Source: Kibdelosporangium banguiense (GTDB lineage Bacteria; Actinomycetota; Actinomycetes; Mycobacteriales; Pseudonocardiaceae). Taken from it: a stretch of 64,000 nt of DNA. The stretch covers positions 6,089,203 to 6,153,202 of the forward strand of contig NZ_JAGINW010000001.1 of the NCBI RefSeq assembly GCF_017876405.1, written 5' to 3'. Within the stretch, counting starts at the first letter, position 1. Every line of letters starts with the position of its first letter. A program made the position numbers and the translations under genes. The notes below the pieces were generated by a model, which ran no database searches, was not told the origin of the DNA, and saw only the letters and a program-made list of their open reading frames with translations. This document shows positions 13,372-22,464 of the stretch, piece after piece.

Positions 13372-14031
13372 AGTCAACGCTCGACCGCGACCCTTGTCAC
13401 CGCGGTCATCCTGCTGCTGGTGCTTGTCGTCACGGTCTGGTGGTTGAACCGGGAGTCGATCGCGAGTTCGCCGCCCGTCCAGCCCGCGCCCGAGCTGGCC
13501 AGTCTGGCCATCGCGCCCGCGGGCACCATGAGCGGCTACAGCCGCGACCGGTTCCCGCACTGGGCCGGATCAGGCACCGGAGACTCCTGCGACACCAGGG
13601 AGATAGTTCTCCAGCGTCAGGGAACCGCGGTGGCACGGGATGCGAAATGCCGTGCCACATCAGGCAAATGGCTGAGCCCCTATGACGGTGCGGAGATCAC
13701 CGAAGCCACCAAGGTAGACATAGACCACGTGGTGCCCCTCGCCGAAGCGTGGCGTTCCGGAGCCGCGACCTGGACGGACGAACGCCGCAAGCAGTTCGCC
13801 AACGACCTCGACCACCCCCAGCTCATTGCGGTGACAGCGGCCTCGAACCGCTCAAAAGGCGACCAGGACCCGGCAACCTGGAAACCCCCGACGAAAACCT
13901 ATTGGTGCACCTACGCGAAAAACTACATAACAGTCAAAGTGGCCTACCAGCTGACAGTGGACCAGAAAGAACACGACGCCCTGGCCACCATGCTCACCAC
14001 CTGTCCTGCCCCCACGCCGGTTTCCCGCTGA
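13363..14031 (+). CDS. Membrane-anchored/secreted HNH nuclease-like protein (DUF1524 type)
   Basis: Protein of 222 aa with an N-terminal signal anchor (TLVTAVILLLVLVVTVWWL) followed by an exported domain. The motif DIDHVVPLAEAW, then about 25 residues later NDLDHPQLIAVTAASNRSKGD, matches the DUF1524 HNH family (GmrSD C-terminal type), where the His-Asn-His residues bind a metal. Cysteines at DSC, KC, WC and TC may form disulphides outside the cell. Many actinomycetes encode such secreted proteins; whether they cut DNA is mostly untested. The GTG start lies within the hairpin at 13328-13371 and keeps the membrane helix, and no better in-frame start exists. Confidence 0.87.
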   Translation: MSRSQRSTATLVTAVILLLVLVVTVWWLNRESIASSPPVQPAPELASLAIAPAGTMSGYSRDRFPHWAGSGTGDSCDTREIVLQRQGTAVARDAKCRATSGKWLSPYDGAEITEATKVDIDHVVPLAEAWRSGAATWTDERRKQFANDLDHPQLIAVTAASNRSKGDQDPATWKPPTKTYWCTYAKNYITVKVAYQLTVDQKEHDALATMLTTCPAPTPVSR

Positions 14032-14144
14032 CACGTTTTAGTGGAAGGTTAGTGGAAGGCTTGCGAGTTGCCGGCGGCCCACTGCGCGAACGTCCGCGGC
14101 GAAGTCGGCGATATCGACTGAGGCTGTTCCCGGCGGACATGGCT

Positions 14145-14951
14145 TCAGATCGTGAAGGGCAGGGCGAACATGACGCGGTCGGCCAGCTCCTTGTCACCTT
14201 CGGTCGTGGTCTGGCTTGCTCCTACTTCCACGGGGATCCGGCCGCCGGTCAGGCGGGTGAAGGTGGTCGAGGACATGGTGAGGCTGGTTGTCGCCGGCCG
14301 GGGGAGAGTGTCGATGACCTTGGCGCGGCCTTCTACCGCGACGTGGATTGTCCGTTCGGTGGGGCCGTTGAGGGTGAAGGTGACTGAGGAGCCGTTCGGG
14401 GCGGCCGCGCGTTTGCCGACTATGTAGCCGAGGGCCACAGAGATTTCGTCGAGGGATGTTTCGGCGCTGGGGCCGGTTTCGTTGCCGGGGATTCCTACCG
14501 CGTCTCTTATGTCTTGTTCGTGCATCCAGCAGTCGAAGAGGCGGATGCGCATGAACCTGGCGTAGGTGTCCTGGCCCGCGGGGGTCCAGGAGGGGGCGTG
14601 GAAGTCCTCTTCGGACATTGACTGGAGGGTTTCGGCGCGGGTTGCCGTGATCTCCCGGAAGCGGCGGTGGACTTCGGCCGGTGAGGCTGATCGCAGGGAC
14701 TCCACCCAGTGTTCGTTGAGTGCGCCGATGTCGTTGCGGACGTGGGGCAGTGCGCGTACGTCTTTGTCCAGGGGTGGCTGGTGGCCGGCGAGACCGAGTT
14801 CGGCGCCGACTATGTGGGAGACGACGTCCTGTACCGACCAGCCGGGCAGGGCGCTGGGGGTGGCCCACTGCTGAGGGGTCAGTTGCTCCAGCAGTTTGTC
14901 TATTGTGGACCATTCGTCGATCAGCAAGGTGACTGCTTCGTCCTTGGTCAC
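14145..14951 (-). CDS. Maleylpyruvate isomerase-family (MDMPI/DinB-like) protein
   Basis: Protein of 268 aa with the DinB-like four-helix MDMPI N-terminal domain of the TIGR03083 type. The metal ligands are visible as VVSHIVGAE and a later MHEQDIRDA (His-x3-Asp). The C-terminal third is a separate alpha/beta domain often seen in mycothiol-dependent members. Family members act on mycothiol conjugates, but the substrate here is unknown. Last gene of a TetR-DsbA-MDMPI operon, starting by GTGA overlap with the upstream stop. The coding strand is C/A-rich with more A/T-ending codons than its neighbours. Confidence 0.87.
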   Translation of the reverse strand: MTKDEAVTLLIDEWSTIDKLLEQLTPQQWATPSALPGWSVQDVVSHIVGAELGLAGHQPPLDKDVRALPHVRNDIGALNEHWVESLRSASPAEVHRRFREITATRAETLQSMSEEDFHAPSWTPAGQDTYARFMRIRLFDCWMHEQDIRDAVGIPGNETGPSAETSLDEISVALGYIVGKRAAAPNGSSVTFTLNGPTERTIHVAVEGRAKVIDTLPRPATTSLTMSSTTFTRLTGGRIPVEVGASQTTTEGDKELADRVMFALPFTI

Positions 14952-15631
14952 TGGGTTCCTCCGAAGTCGATGATCTCGCCGCGGTTCACGCTCACCCAGT
15001 CGCGCCCGCTCAGGTACGGCTGCAGGTGCTGGGCGATCAAAGCCTGGTCGGCGGGTGATTTGGGGCGTTGCAACTCGTACACGTGCGGCATCGACGCCAT
15101 CCCGGTCACCACGTCCCAGAGGCGCAGGGCTTCGGGGCCGGTCGGCGGGTCGACCAGGACTGGGCCGAAAAGGGTCTGGCCGTCAGGGAAGAACAGCGTC
15201 GGTACGCCGAATCCGCCTGCGTCCATCACCCGTTGGTGGTCGGTTCTGACTTCGTCATGTGTGGTCGGGTCGCTGATCGCCTGATCGAGCACGGCCGGGT
15301 CATGGAGCATTTCCCGGGCGACGGCGGGATCGTGTGGTTTCTCGCCACGCATGTGCAGGGCTTCGCCGATTCGCAAGTACCAGTCGTCCAGCAGAGCCAT
15401 GTCGGTACGCCGGAGAAACGCACCGATCCGCATCAACGACCAGCCGTACGACCAGTCTCGTTCCCATGGATGTTTCTTGCCCTCAAAGCGGTTGACCTCT
15501 TCGAGGCTGAAGAAGCGCCAGTTGATCGTGATGCCGAGCTGTGCCCGGACGTCGCGGATCCACACCGAGGTCTGATAGGCGAACGGGCACATCGGATCGA
15601 AGTGGAAGTCCACCCCACCGTACGAGGTCAA
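14948..15631 (-). CDS. DsbA-fold oxidoreductase, mycothiol nitroreductase (Rv2466c)-like
   Basis: Thioredoxin-fold DsbA-family protein of 227 aa. The active-site region DPMCPFAYQTSVW is in the right place near the N-terminus, with cis-Pro region GVPTLFF. It keeps only the first Cys of the usual CPWC of Rv2466c-type enzymes. It starts at a TTG overlapping the TetR stop (TTGA), with AAGGAG 5 nt upstream inside the TetR gene; starts further upstream would run into the TetR coding frame. Likely role is mycothiol-linked reduction or detoxification, co-regulated with the MDMPI protein. Confidence 0.88.
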   Translation of the reverse strand: MTSYGGVDFHFDPMCPFAYQTSVWIRDVRAQLGITINWRFFSLEEVNRFEGKKHPWERDWSYGWSLMRIGAFLRRTDMALLDDWYLRIGEALHMRGEKPHDPAVAREMLHDPAVLDQAISDPTTHDEVRTDHQRVMDAGGFGVPTLFFPDGQTLFGPVLVDPPTGPEALRLWDVVTGMASMPHVYELQRPKSPADQALIAQHLQPYLSGRDWVSVNRGEIIDFGGTQ

Positions 15632-16209
15632 GAGGGCTCCTTGAGGCTGGTGCGGATCAATGTCCGGATATTGGCCGCGATCTCGTCGGCCGCAAGCCCG
15701 CGGACCTTCGCGAGCAGGATCATTCCCTGGATCTGGGCGAGGATCATCCGGGCGAGCGTCTCCGGCTCCACCCGCAGGGACGCCCCCCGGCACGCGGCCA
15801 GAATCCGCTGCTCCCAGCGTTCGAACACCGCGGCGACGTGTACGCGCAGATCGTCGTCGGTGGTGGAGAGTTCCGCGGCGAGATTGCCGAACGGGCAGCC
15901 CACGATCCGGCCGAATTTCGCCTCGAAAGCGCCCTGCACACGTGCCACCGCACCGGCGACGGCATAAAGCCGCTCGGCCGAGGAGGCTGATTCGGCTTCG
16001 TCGAATTGGCGCTCGAATTCGGCCGCGTGCAGGTCGATCACGGCCTTGGCGAGGTCGGCTTTCGACGGGAAGAAGTGATAGAAGCTGCCTTTGCGCACGT
16101 CCGCGGCGGTGCACAGGTCGGCGATACCGACCGAATTGTAACTGCGCGTGAGGAACAACTTGGCAGCCGACCGGACGATCCGGTCCCGGGAGATGACGCC
16201 CTGCTGCAT
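15628..16209 (-). CDS. TetR/AcrR-family regulator of the DsbA-MDMPI operon
   Basis: TetR regulator of 193 aa with the helix-turn-helix at about residues 8-55 (VGIADLCTAADVRKGSFYHF) and a C-terminal domain of the TetR_C_16/YcdC type. A Cys near the middle (GRIVGCPFGNLAAE) could sense thiol stress, which would fit the downstream thiol enzymes; this is inference. It is the first gene of a three-gene operon with 4-nt overlaps and is divergent from the histidine kinase gene, with 66 bp between the two starts. Confidence 0.92.
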   Translation of the reverse strand: MQQGVISRDRIVRSAAKLFLTRSYNSVGIADLCTAADVRKGSFYHFFPSKADLAKAVIDLHAAEFERQFDEAESASSAERLYAVAGAVARVQGAFEAKFGRIVGCPFGNLAAELSTTDDDLRVHVAAVFERWEQRILAACRGASLRVEPETLARMILAQIQGMILLAKVRGLAADEIAANIRTLIRTSLKEPS

Positions 16210-16275
16210 GCCCCGGCACGCTATCGACTCTTGACTGACCGGTCAACTAGCGCGACGGGTGGCAGACTCAGCATC

Positions 16276-17322
16276 GTGAAGCAGTGGGTGCGCGACGCGC
16301 TGTTCGCGGCATTGGTGCTGGCAGGCGTGCTCGTGGCGACAGCCGTGCAGGGCGGCGTCGAGCTGCCCGGCGTTGTCACCATTGCGCTGACCTGCGGGAT
16401 TCTGGCGTTCCGGCGCCGGTTTCCGGTCACCGTCGCGATCGGCACGGTCATCGGCTGCGGCCTCTACTACCCGTTCGTCGGCTCAGGCGGTCCGTTGCTG
16501 GCGGCGTTCGTGTTCGCGCTGTACACAGTCGCGGCAGCCGGACGGCTGGTCGCCGCGTCGGTCATCGCTGTCGTGGCGATGGGCGGGATCGCGGCCGGCG
16601 AGATCCTCAGCCCTCGTCGGCATCTCGACGACATCGCGTTGTTCATGCTGGTGGGCTGGTTGGTCGCGGTGATCGCGCTCGGTGCGGCCCGCCACAGCCG
16701 GCGCGCGTTCGTCGCCGAGGCCGAGAAACGAGCCACGGGGGAGGAGCGCCTGCGGATCGCCCGCGAGCTGCACGACGTCCTCGCCCACAACATCTCGCTG
16801 ATCAATGTCCAGGCCAGCGCGGCGCTGCACCGCAAGAAAGGCGAGACCGAGGCACTGGAAGCGATCAAGCACGCCAGCAAGGACGCCCTCAAGGAGTTGC
16901 GCGCGACGCTGGGCCTGCTGCGCCAGGTCGACGAGCAGGCCTCGACCAAACCGCCTGGTCTGCAACAACTCAGTGAGCTCGTCGAGCGGACGAGAGCCAC
17001 TGGTATCAAGGTGAACGTGGACGGCGAGCCGCGCCCGTTGCCGCCGGAGGTGGACCTGGCGGCCTACCGGATAATCCAGGAAGCCCTGACCAACGTGACC
17101 CGGCACGCGTCCGCGCACGAGGTGCACGTACGGATCCACTACGGCGACAAGGACATGCGAGTGCAGGTCGACGACGACGGCCGCGGCGGAGACGTGACGG
17201 CGGGCAACGGAATTCGCGGTATGACTGAGCGTGCCGAGGCCGTCGGCGGCGACCTGAGTGTGCACAGTGACGGCAACGGCGTCCGGGTCGCTGCCCGGTT
17301 CCCGATCGGGGCGACGGAGTGA
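16276..17322 (+). CDS. NarL/DesK-type membrane sensor histidine kinase
   Basis: Sensor kinase of 348 aa with about five N-terminal membrane helices and almost no external loop, followed by a HisKA_3 dimerisation box (RELHDVLAHNISLINVQ, phospho-His in ELHD) and a HATPase domain (EALTNVTRHA, DDGRG, NGIRGMTERAEAVGG). This class senses membrane or envelope state. GTG at 16276 is chosen because it begins just before the first helix. The stop overlaps the response regulator start (GTGA), so the two form a two-component pair. The MMPL exporter downstream is a likely target. Confidence 0.93.
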   Translation: MKQWVRDALFAALVLAGVLVATAVQGGVELPGVVTIALTCGILAFRRRFPVTVAIGTVIGCGLYYPFVGSGGPLLAAFVFALYTVAAAGRLVAASVIAVVAMGGIAAGEILSPRRHLDDIALFMLVGWLVAVIALGAARHSRRAFVAEAEKRATGEERLRIARELHDVLAHNISLINVQASAALHRKKGETEALEAIKHASKDALKELRATLGLLRQVDEQASTKPPGLQQLSELVERTRATGIKVNVDGEPRPLPPEVDLAAYRIIQEALTNVTRHASAHEVHVRIHYGDKDMRVQVDDDGRGGDVTAGNGIRGMTERAEAVGGDLSVHSDGNGVRVAARFPIGATE

Positions 17323-17975
17323 TCAACGTCCTGCTGGCCGACGACCAGCGCCTCGTGCGGGCCGGCTTCAAGTCCATCTTGGACGGTGAGGACGACATCA
17401 CCGTGATCGCCGAGGCGGCCACCGGCGCCGAGGCGGTCCGCAGCACCCACGAGCTGAAGCCGGACGTCGTGCTGATGGACATCCGGATGCCCGAGCTGGA
17501 CGGCCTGGCGGCCACCCGCCAGATCGTGCAGGCCTCGGCCGTGAAGGTGATCATCCTGACCACGTTCGACCTGGACGACTACGTCTACGGCGCCCTGCGC
17601 GCGGGGGCGAGCGGCTTCCTGGTCAAGGACACCGAGCCGATGGAACTGATCCACGCCGTGCGGGTGGTCGCGCGTGGCGACGCCCTGCTCGCGCCCGCGG
17701 TCACCCGGAGGCTGATCGCGGAGTTCGCCGGCCGGGTGGACAAGCCCGCGCCGAGCCCCCGGCTGAACTCGTTGACCGAGCGGGAACGCGAGGTGATGAC
17801 CCTGGTCGCGGCCGGGCTGTCCAACGACGAGATCGCCGCGAAGCTGGTGCTCAGCCCGGCCACGGCCAAGACGCACGTCAGCCGGATCATGACCAAGCTG
17901 CACGTTCGCGACCGTGCGCAGCTGGTCGTCCTGGCGTACGAGTCCGCGATGATCACCCCGGGCTGGCTGGGCTGA
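17319..17975 (+). CDS. LuxR/NarL-type response regulator
   Basis: Response regulator of 218 aa. The receiver has the acidic pocket ADDQ, the phospho-Asp in VVLMDIRMPELDG and the conserved Lys in LVKD. The C-terminal LuxR helix-turn-helix reads LTEREREVMTLVAAGLSNDEIA. Translationally coupled to the kinase by a 4-nt overlap. It lies 110 bp upstream of the MMPL gene on the same strand, so that gene is the most likely regulated neighbour. Confidence 0.95.
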   Translation: MINVLLADDQRLVRAGFKSILDGEDDITVIAEAATGAEAVRSTHELKPDVVLMDIRMPELDGLAATRQIVQASAVKVIILTTFDLDDYVYGALRAGASGFLVKDTEPMELIHAVRVVARGDALLAPAVTRRLIAEFAGRVDKPAPSPRLNSLTEREREVMTLVAAGLSNDEIAAKLVLSPATAKTHVSRIMTKLHVRDRAQLVVLAYESAMITPGWLG

Positions 17976-18085
17976 CGTCAACCGGGGGCGTACGGGATCG
18001 CCAGTAGGGAACAACCGTGGTGGTACGGCGAGTGCCCGCCGCAGCCTGACGACTACGACCATGCTGGTAGCCGAGCCTTTGCGGC

Positions 18086-20098
18086 GTGAACACACAGACA
18101 CTCAGCCGGTTCGAGCGGCTGGCGGGATGGTCGCGACGGCACCGCTGGCTCGCCGTGATTCTCTGGGTGGTGACGCTGGCCGGGATCACGCTTGCCTCGC
18201 AGGCGATCGGCAGTGACTACCACAACGACAACGACCTGCCCGGAACCCAGTCCCAGCAGGTCGCGGACCTGCTCCCGGACGGGACGGGCGACACGGTCCA
18301 AGTCGTCGCCGAGGGAGACCTGGGCAAGTTCCCCGCGGTCCTGGACAAGATCAGGTCACTCCCGCACGTCGCCGCGATCGAGGAGCCGACCGTCTCGGGC
18401 CAGATCGCGTTCGCGACCGTCACGCTGGACGCGAAAGGCGTGCCAGGCGAGGACGTCCGGCGGATCATCGACACCGCGAAGTCGACCGATCTGCGGGTCG
18501 AGCTCGGCGGTGATCCGGTCCGCGCCGCGGAGGAGTCCGACGGCGGTGGCGCGGAAGGCGCGGGAATGCTTGCCGCGCTGGTGATCCTGGTGCTGATGTT
18601 CGGCTCGCTGCTGGCCGCCGGGCTGCCGTTGATCACCGCGGTGTTCGCGGTCGGCAGCACGGTCGGGATCATCATGCTGGCCTCGCACCTGGTCGACCTG
18701 CCGGACTACGCGCCGCCGGTGATGATCCTGGTCGGGCTCGGGGTGGGCGTCGACTACGCGTTGCTGATCTTCGCCCGTTACCGCAGCGAGCTGCTGTGGG
18801 GCGCGGACCGGGATCAGGCCGCCACCAGGGCATTGGACACCGCGGGCCGGTCGGTGCTGTTCGCCGGGTGCACGGTGATCATCGCGTTGCTGGGCTTGCT
18901 GGCACTGGGACTTGGTTCGCTGCAAGGCGTTGCGCTCGCGGTGACGTTGACTGTCCTGTTGACACTCGTCGCTTCGCTGACACTGTTGCCCGCACTGCTT
19001 TCCCTGCTCGGAAAGCGGATTGAACGCGCGGTCATGCGTCGCGCACACAGACAGGACGGAAACAGGTGGCGCGCTTGGGCGTCGATGGTCCAGCGTCGTC
19101 CGTGGCCCGCTCTGGTGCTGGCGGTGGCTGCTCTCGCCGCGTTGTCGTTGCCCGCCTTGGGAATGCGCCTGGGATTCGCGGACGCGGGAACCGAAGCGCC
19201 CACTGCGACCAGCCGTCAGGCCTACGATCTGCTCGCCAAGGGATTCGGTCCTGGCTTCAACGGCCCGCTGGTCGTGGTCGCCAAAGGCGGCGAACAACCA
19301 GCGCTTGTCGAGACACTGACCAGGACACCAGGTGTGGCCAGGGTCCTCCCGCCGCACCAGCTGCCGGACGCGTCGCTGGTACTGCTCTATCCGACCACGG
19401 CACCGCAGGACGTGGCGACCCACGACCTGGTCAACCGGCTTCGCAACGACGTCCTGCCGAAGTTGCCAGGTACGTACCTGGTCGGCGGGGCCACGGCCGC
19501 GGCGGACGACTTCGCCGAGGCGGTGAGCGACCGGCTGCCGTTGTTCATCCTGGTCGTGGTCGGGCTGTCGGCGTTGCTGCTGATGGTCGTGTTCCGGTCG
19601 ATCCTGGTGCCGCTCAAGGCGGCGGTGCTGAACCTGCTGAGCATCGGGGCGGCGCTCGGCGTGGTCACCATGGTGTTCGGCGACGGCGCGTTCGGCGTCC
19701 AGCCTGGGCCGATCGAGGCGTTCGTGCCCGTGATGATCTTCGCGATCGTGTTCGGGCTGTCCATGGACTACGAGGTGTTCCTGCTGTCACGGATGCACGA
19801 GGAGTGGCGCCGCACCGGCGACGCAGAGCTCGCCGTGCGCGAGGGCATGGCCAGCACGGGTGGCGTGATCACGGCCGCGGCTGCGATCATGATCGTGGTG
19901 TTCGGCGCGTTCATGCTCAGCCCGGACCGGATGCTGCAGCAGTTCGGTCTTGGCCTGGCCGTGGCCGTGCTGCTGGACGCGCTGGTGATCAGGTGCCTGA
20001 TCGTGCCCGCGGTGATGCGGCTGTTCGGGCCGGCGGCCTGGTGGCTGCCGCGCCGGATCGAGCGCCGGCTGCCTGAGGTGGCGCTGGAACACGCCTGA
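18086..20098 (+). CDS. MMPL/RND-family exporter
   Basis: Complete MMPL transporter of 670 aa with the family's two-fold repeat: one helix, an external loop, and a block of helices with the VDYALLIFARYRSEL motif, then the same again with MDYEVFLLSRMHEEW. The N-terminal loop carries DLPGTQSQQ, the same motif as the exporter at 1-2167, so the two are paralogues. It follows the two-component pair by 110 bp and may export what that pair senses. Substrate unknown. It ends with basic and acidic residues and no extra domain. Confidence 0.93.
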   Translation: MNTQTLSRFERLAGWSRRHRWLAVILWVVTLAGITLASQAIGSDYHNDNDLPGTQSQQVADLLPDGTGDTVQVVAEGDLGKFPAVLDKIRSLPHVAAIEEPTVSGQIAFATVTLDAKGVPGEDVRRIIDTAKSTDLRVELGGDPVRAAEESDGGGAEGAGMLAALVILVLMFGSLLAAGLPLITAVFAVGSTVGIIMLASHLVDLPDYAPPVMILVGLGVGVDYALLIFARYRSELLWGADRDQAATRALDTAGRSVLFAGCTVIIALLGLLALGLGSLQGVALAVTLTVLLTLVASLTLLPALLSLLGKRIERAVMRRAHRQDGNRWRAWASMVQRRPWPALVLAVAALAALSLPALGMRLGFADAGTEAPTATSRQAYDLLAKGFGPGFNGPLVVVAKGGEQPALVETLTRTPGVARVLPPHQLPDASLVLLYPTTAPQDVATHDLVNRLRNDVLPKLPGTYLVGGATAAADDFAEAVSDRLPLFILVVVGLSALLLMVVFRSILVPLKAAVLNLLSIGAALGVVTMVFGDGAFGVQPGPIEAFVPVMIFAIVFGLSMDYEVFLLSRMHEEWRRTGDAELAVREGMASTGGVITAAAAIMIVVFGAFMLSPDRMLQQFGLGLAVAVLLDALVIRCLIVPAVMRLFGPAAWWLPRRIERRLPEVALEHA

Positions 20099-20172
20099 GG
20101 CTGTGGTCACAAATACCGGCCCTGAATGCCGGAGTCGTTGATATACATGGGAACCATGAGTGATGCCCGCTG

Positions 20173-22401
20173 ATGGGCTCCGCCGAACGGGAGCTGCTTC
20201 GCACTGGGCTGCGCTACGCACTGGGGTTGCGACTGACAGTGGTCGCATTGGCGAGCCTGGTCTCGCTGTTGCTGGAACCGGCCAGGGAACCCGTGCTCAC
20301 CGCGCTGGTCATCGTGGCGTTGAACGGATGGAACGCGTGGTACGCGTACCGCAAGGTGCGCGACGACGGGATGTGGCTGATCGTCGCCGACGTCGCGGTG
20401 ATGGCCGGAGTGTGCCTGACGCAGGTCTGGACCTCCGGCCCGGGCACCACGGCCGAGAGTTCGAGCTGGGTGCTCGTGGCCGTGTCGATCACGGTCGTGA
20501 CGTATCCGTGGCAGCAGAATCTGCCGACGCTCATGGTCTCGACCGTGGTCCTGATGACGGCGTTCCTGTTCGGCGCGGCGTTCGCCCGGCCGGACGAGTG
20601 GCTGGCCGCGGCACCGGTCCAGCTGTGGATGCTCGTCGAGCCAGGTCTCTCGTACGGCCTGTATCGGCTGGTCAGACATGGTGCCCGAAGCGCGGATCTG
20701 CTCGTCGCGCGCAACGAGCAGATCCGCCGGGAAGCGACCATCGCCGACGCCCGGCGCGCTGACGAGCGTGAATACCTCGCCGCCCTGCACGACACGGCAT
20801 CGGCCACGTTGCTCATGGTCGGTGCCGGGGTCGTGGCCAAACCGGAACGCTGGCTCGCCGAGCAGGCCGCCCGTGATCTCGAGGTCATCCGTGGCCGGGA
20901 AGACATCCCGGCAGGCGAGGTCGACCTGCTGGAGATGCTGCGGGAGGTCAGCGGCCGGACACCGTTGACCGTGCGCTGGAAAGTCCCGGAATCGCTGACC
21001 GTGCTCGCGGTCGTCGGGATCGCGTTGTCCAGGGGCACCCGGGAGGCGCTGACCAACGTGGTCCGGCATTCCGGCGTGTCCGAGGCCTTCATCAGGGTCC
21101 ACCGCAAGGGTGACACCGTTTCGGTGGAGATCTCCGACGAAGGCGCCGGGTTCGACGCGGCGGCTGTGCCGGAGAACCGCTACGGCGTGGCACGGTCTCT
21201 CGTCGAACGAATGGCAAGGATCGGCGGCCACGCCGAGGTGGACAGCAAACCCGGGGACGGCACCCGGGTCCGGCTGGAGAGCCCGGTGACCGTGGGCGAC
21301 TCCGGTGGCCGGGACGCCGAGCTGATCGCGAGCCGGTTCCACTGGGGCCTGCGGTGGGCCGTCGTGGTCATGAACCTGATCATCCTTTATGGACTCGACC
21401 TGCCCAAGCTGCTGTCCGGTCAGGACGCCTACAGCTCGGTGACCATGCAGTTCGTCGCACTCGGCGTGTTCACCCTGGTCTCGCCGTGGGTGGCGTTCAC
21501 CATGTGGCGGGGGATCACGAGCACCTGGTGGCGCTGGCCGCTTGTGGTGGTGCTGTTCGTAGTCGCGATCCTGGCGACGCAGACAGTGCTGCCCGAGTAC
21601 CGCCTCGGTGTGCCACATTGGTCGGAAGGGGACGCGGCCTGGTCGTTGGCGGCGTTGATGATCACCGAATCGCTGTTCGTGTACGCGGGGCTCATCATCG
21701 CGCAGTACGCATTGACGTTCGTGCAGGTGGCCATCGGTGGCTCGTCGGCCGCGACCTTTGTCGGAGTGGTCAACGCGACCCTCAACAGCCTGGGCTACCT
21801 GCTGGCCGTGGGCATGATCGCGATGGTACTGCGGGGAATCGCGGTGTCCGCCGCGAAGATCGCCCGGGACGAGGAAGATCTGCGCACGTCCGAAGCCGTG
21901 GCCAACCAACTGCACAACGACCGCCGAGACCGTTATGCCGTGGTCGCCGACACCACCGCGCCGCTGCTGGCCGGTCTCGCCTCAGGTGACCTGGACCCTG
22001 GTGACGAGGACGTCCGGCGGAGATGTTCGTTGGATGCGGCCAAGATGCGGCGGCTGTTCGCCGAAGGCGCGTCCGATCCGTTGCTGCACGAACTGCGTGG
22101 CTGCATCGAACTGGCCGAACGCAACGGTGTCTCAGTGCGGTTCGCCGAACGTGGCCAACGGCCCACTGTCCCGAAAGAAGCGCGTCGCGTACTGACCGAA
22201 CCGGCCGTCGCGATGCTGGCCACGGCGGTCAGTGTCGCGCGGGTAACCGTTGTGGGAACAGGGGATTCGGTGACGGTCAGCGTTGTGTCGGACTCACCGG
22301 CCGACAGCGTTCCGGAGATCGGCCATGACGGGATCACCGCGTCGACCGTGCGCAGCGGCGGGCAGCTGTGGGTCGAGGTCACGTGGATGAGGGGTGAATG
22401 A
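20173..22401 (+). CDS. Double-module membrane histidine-kinase-like protein
   Basis: Membrane protein of 742 aa built from two similar halves. The first half has about six membrane helices, a dimerisation helix with LAALHDTASATLLMV (candidate phospho-His) and an HATPase domain (REALTNVVRHSG, SDEGAGFD, GDGTRVRL). The second half has another five to six helices (from about residue 390), a helix with NQLHNDRRDRYAVV and a C-terminal ATPase-like domain in which the N and G boxes are no longer recognisable. The second half may be a regulatory pseudo-kinase. The response regulator follows after 63 bp. The ATG at 20173 overlaps the stop of a five-codon upstream frame (20156-20173). Confidence 0.87.
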   Translation: MGSAERELLRTGLRYALGLRLTVVALASLVSLLLEPAREPVLTALVIVALNGWNAWYAYRKVRDDGMWLIVADVAVMAGVCLTQVWTSGPGTTAESSSWVLVAVSITVVTYPWQQNLPTLMVSTVVLMTAFLFGAAFARPDEWLAAAPVQLWMLVEPGLSYGLYRLVRHGARSADLLVARNEQIRREATIADARRADEREYLAALHDTASATLLMVGAGVVAKPERWLAEQAARDLEVIRGREDIPAGEVDLLEMLREVSGRTPLTVRWKVPESLTVLAVVGIALSRGTREALTNVVRHSGVSEAFIRVHRKGDTVSVEISDEGAGFDAAAVPENRYGVARSLVERMARIGGHAEVDSKPGDGTRVRLESPVTVGDSGGRDAELIASRFHWGLRWAVVVMNLIILYGLDLPKLLSGQDAYSSVTMQFVALGVFTLVSPWVAFTMWRGITSTWWRWPLVVVLFVVAILATQTVLPEYRLGVPHWSEGDAAWSLAALMITESLFVYAGLIIAQYALTFVQVAIGGSSAATFVGVVNATLNSLGYLLAVGMIAMVLRGIAVSAAKIARDEEDLRTSEAVANQLHNDRRDRYAVVADTTAPLLAGLASGDLDPGDEDVRRRCSLDAAKMRRLFAEGASDPLLHELRGCIELAERNGVSVRFAERGQRPTVPKEARRVLTEPAVAMLATAVSVARVTVVGTGDSVTVSVVSDSPADSVPEIGHDGITASTVRSGGQLWVEVTWMRGE

Positions 22402-22464
22402 CTGTCAAGCCGTGAGCGGGTGAACCCATAGCGTGGTCGTCATAGGCTTCCGGGGAGGAGTGTG

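Noticed and set aside
20107..21915. 602-codon minus-strand open frame opposite the double-module kinase
   Set aside because: Composition is Arg/His/Gln-rich with no start signal or domain, whereas the plus frame encodes membrane helices and an ATPase.
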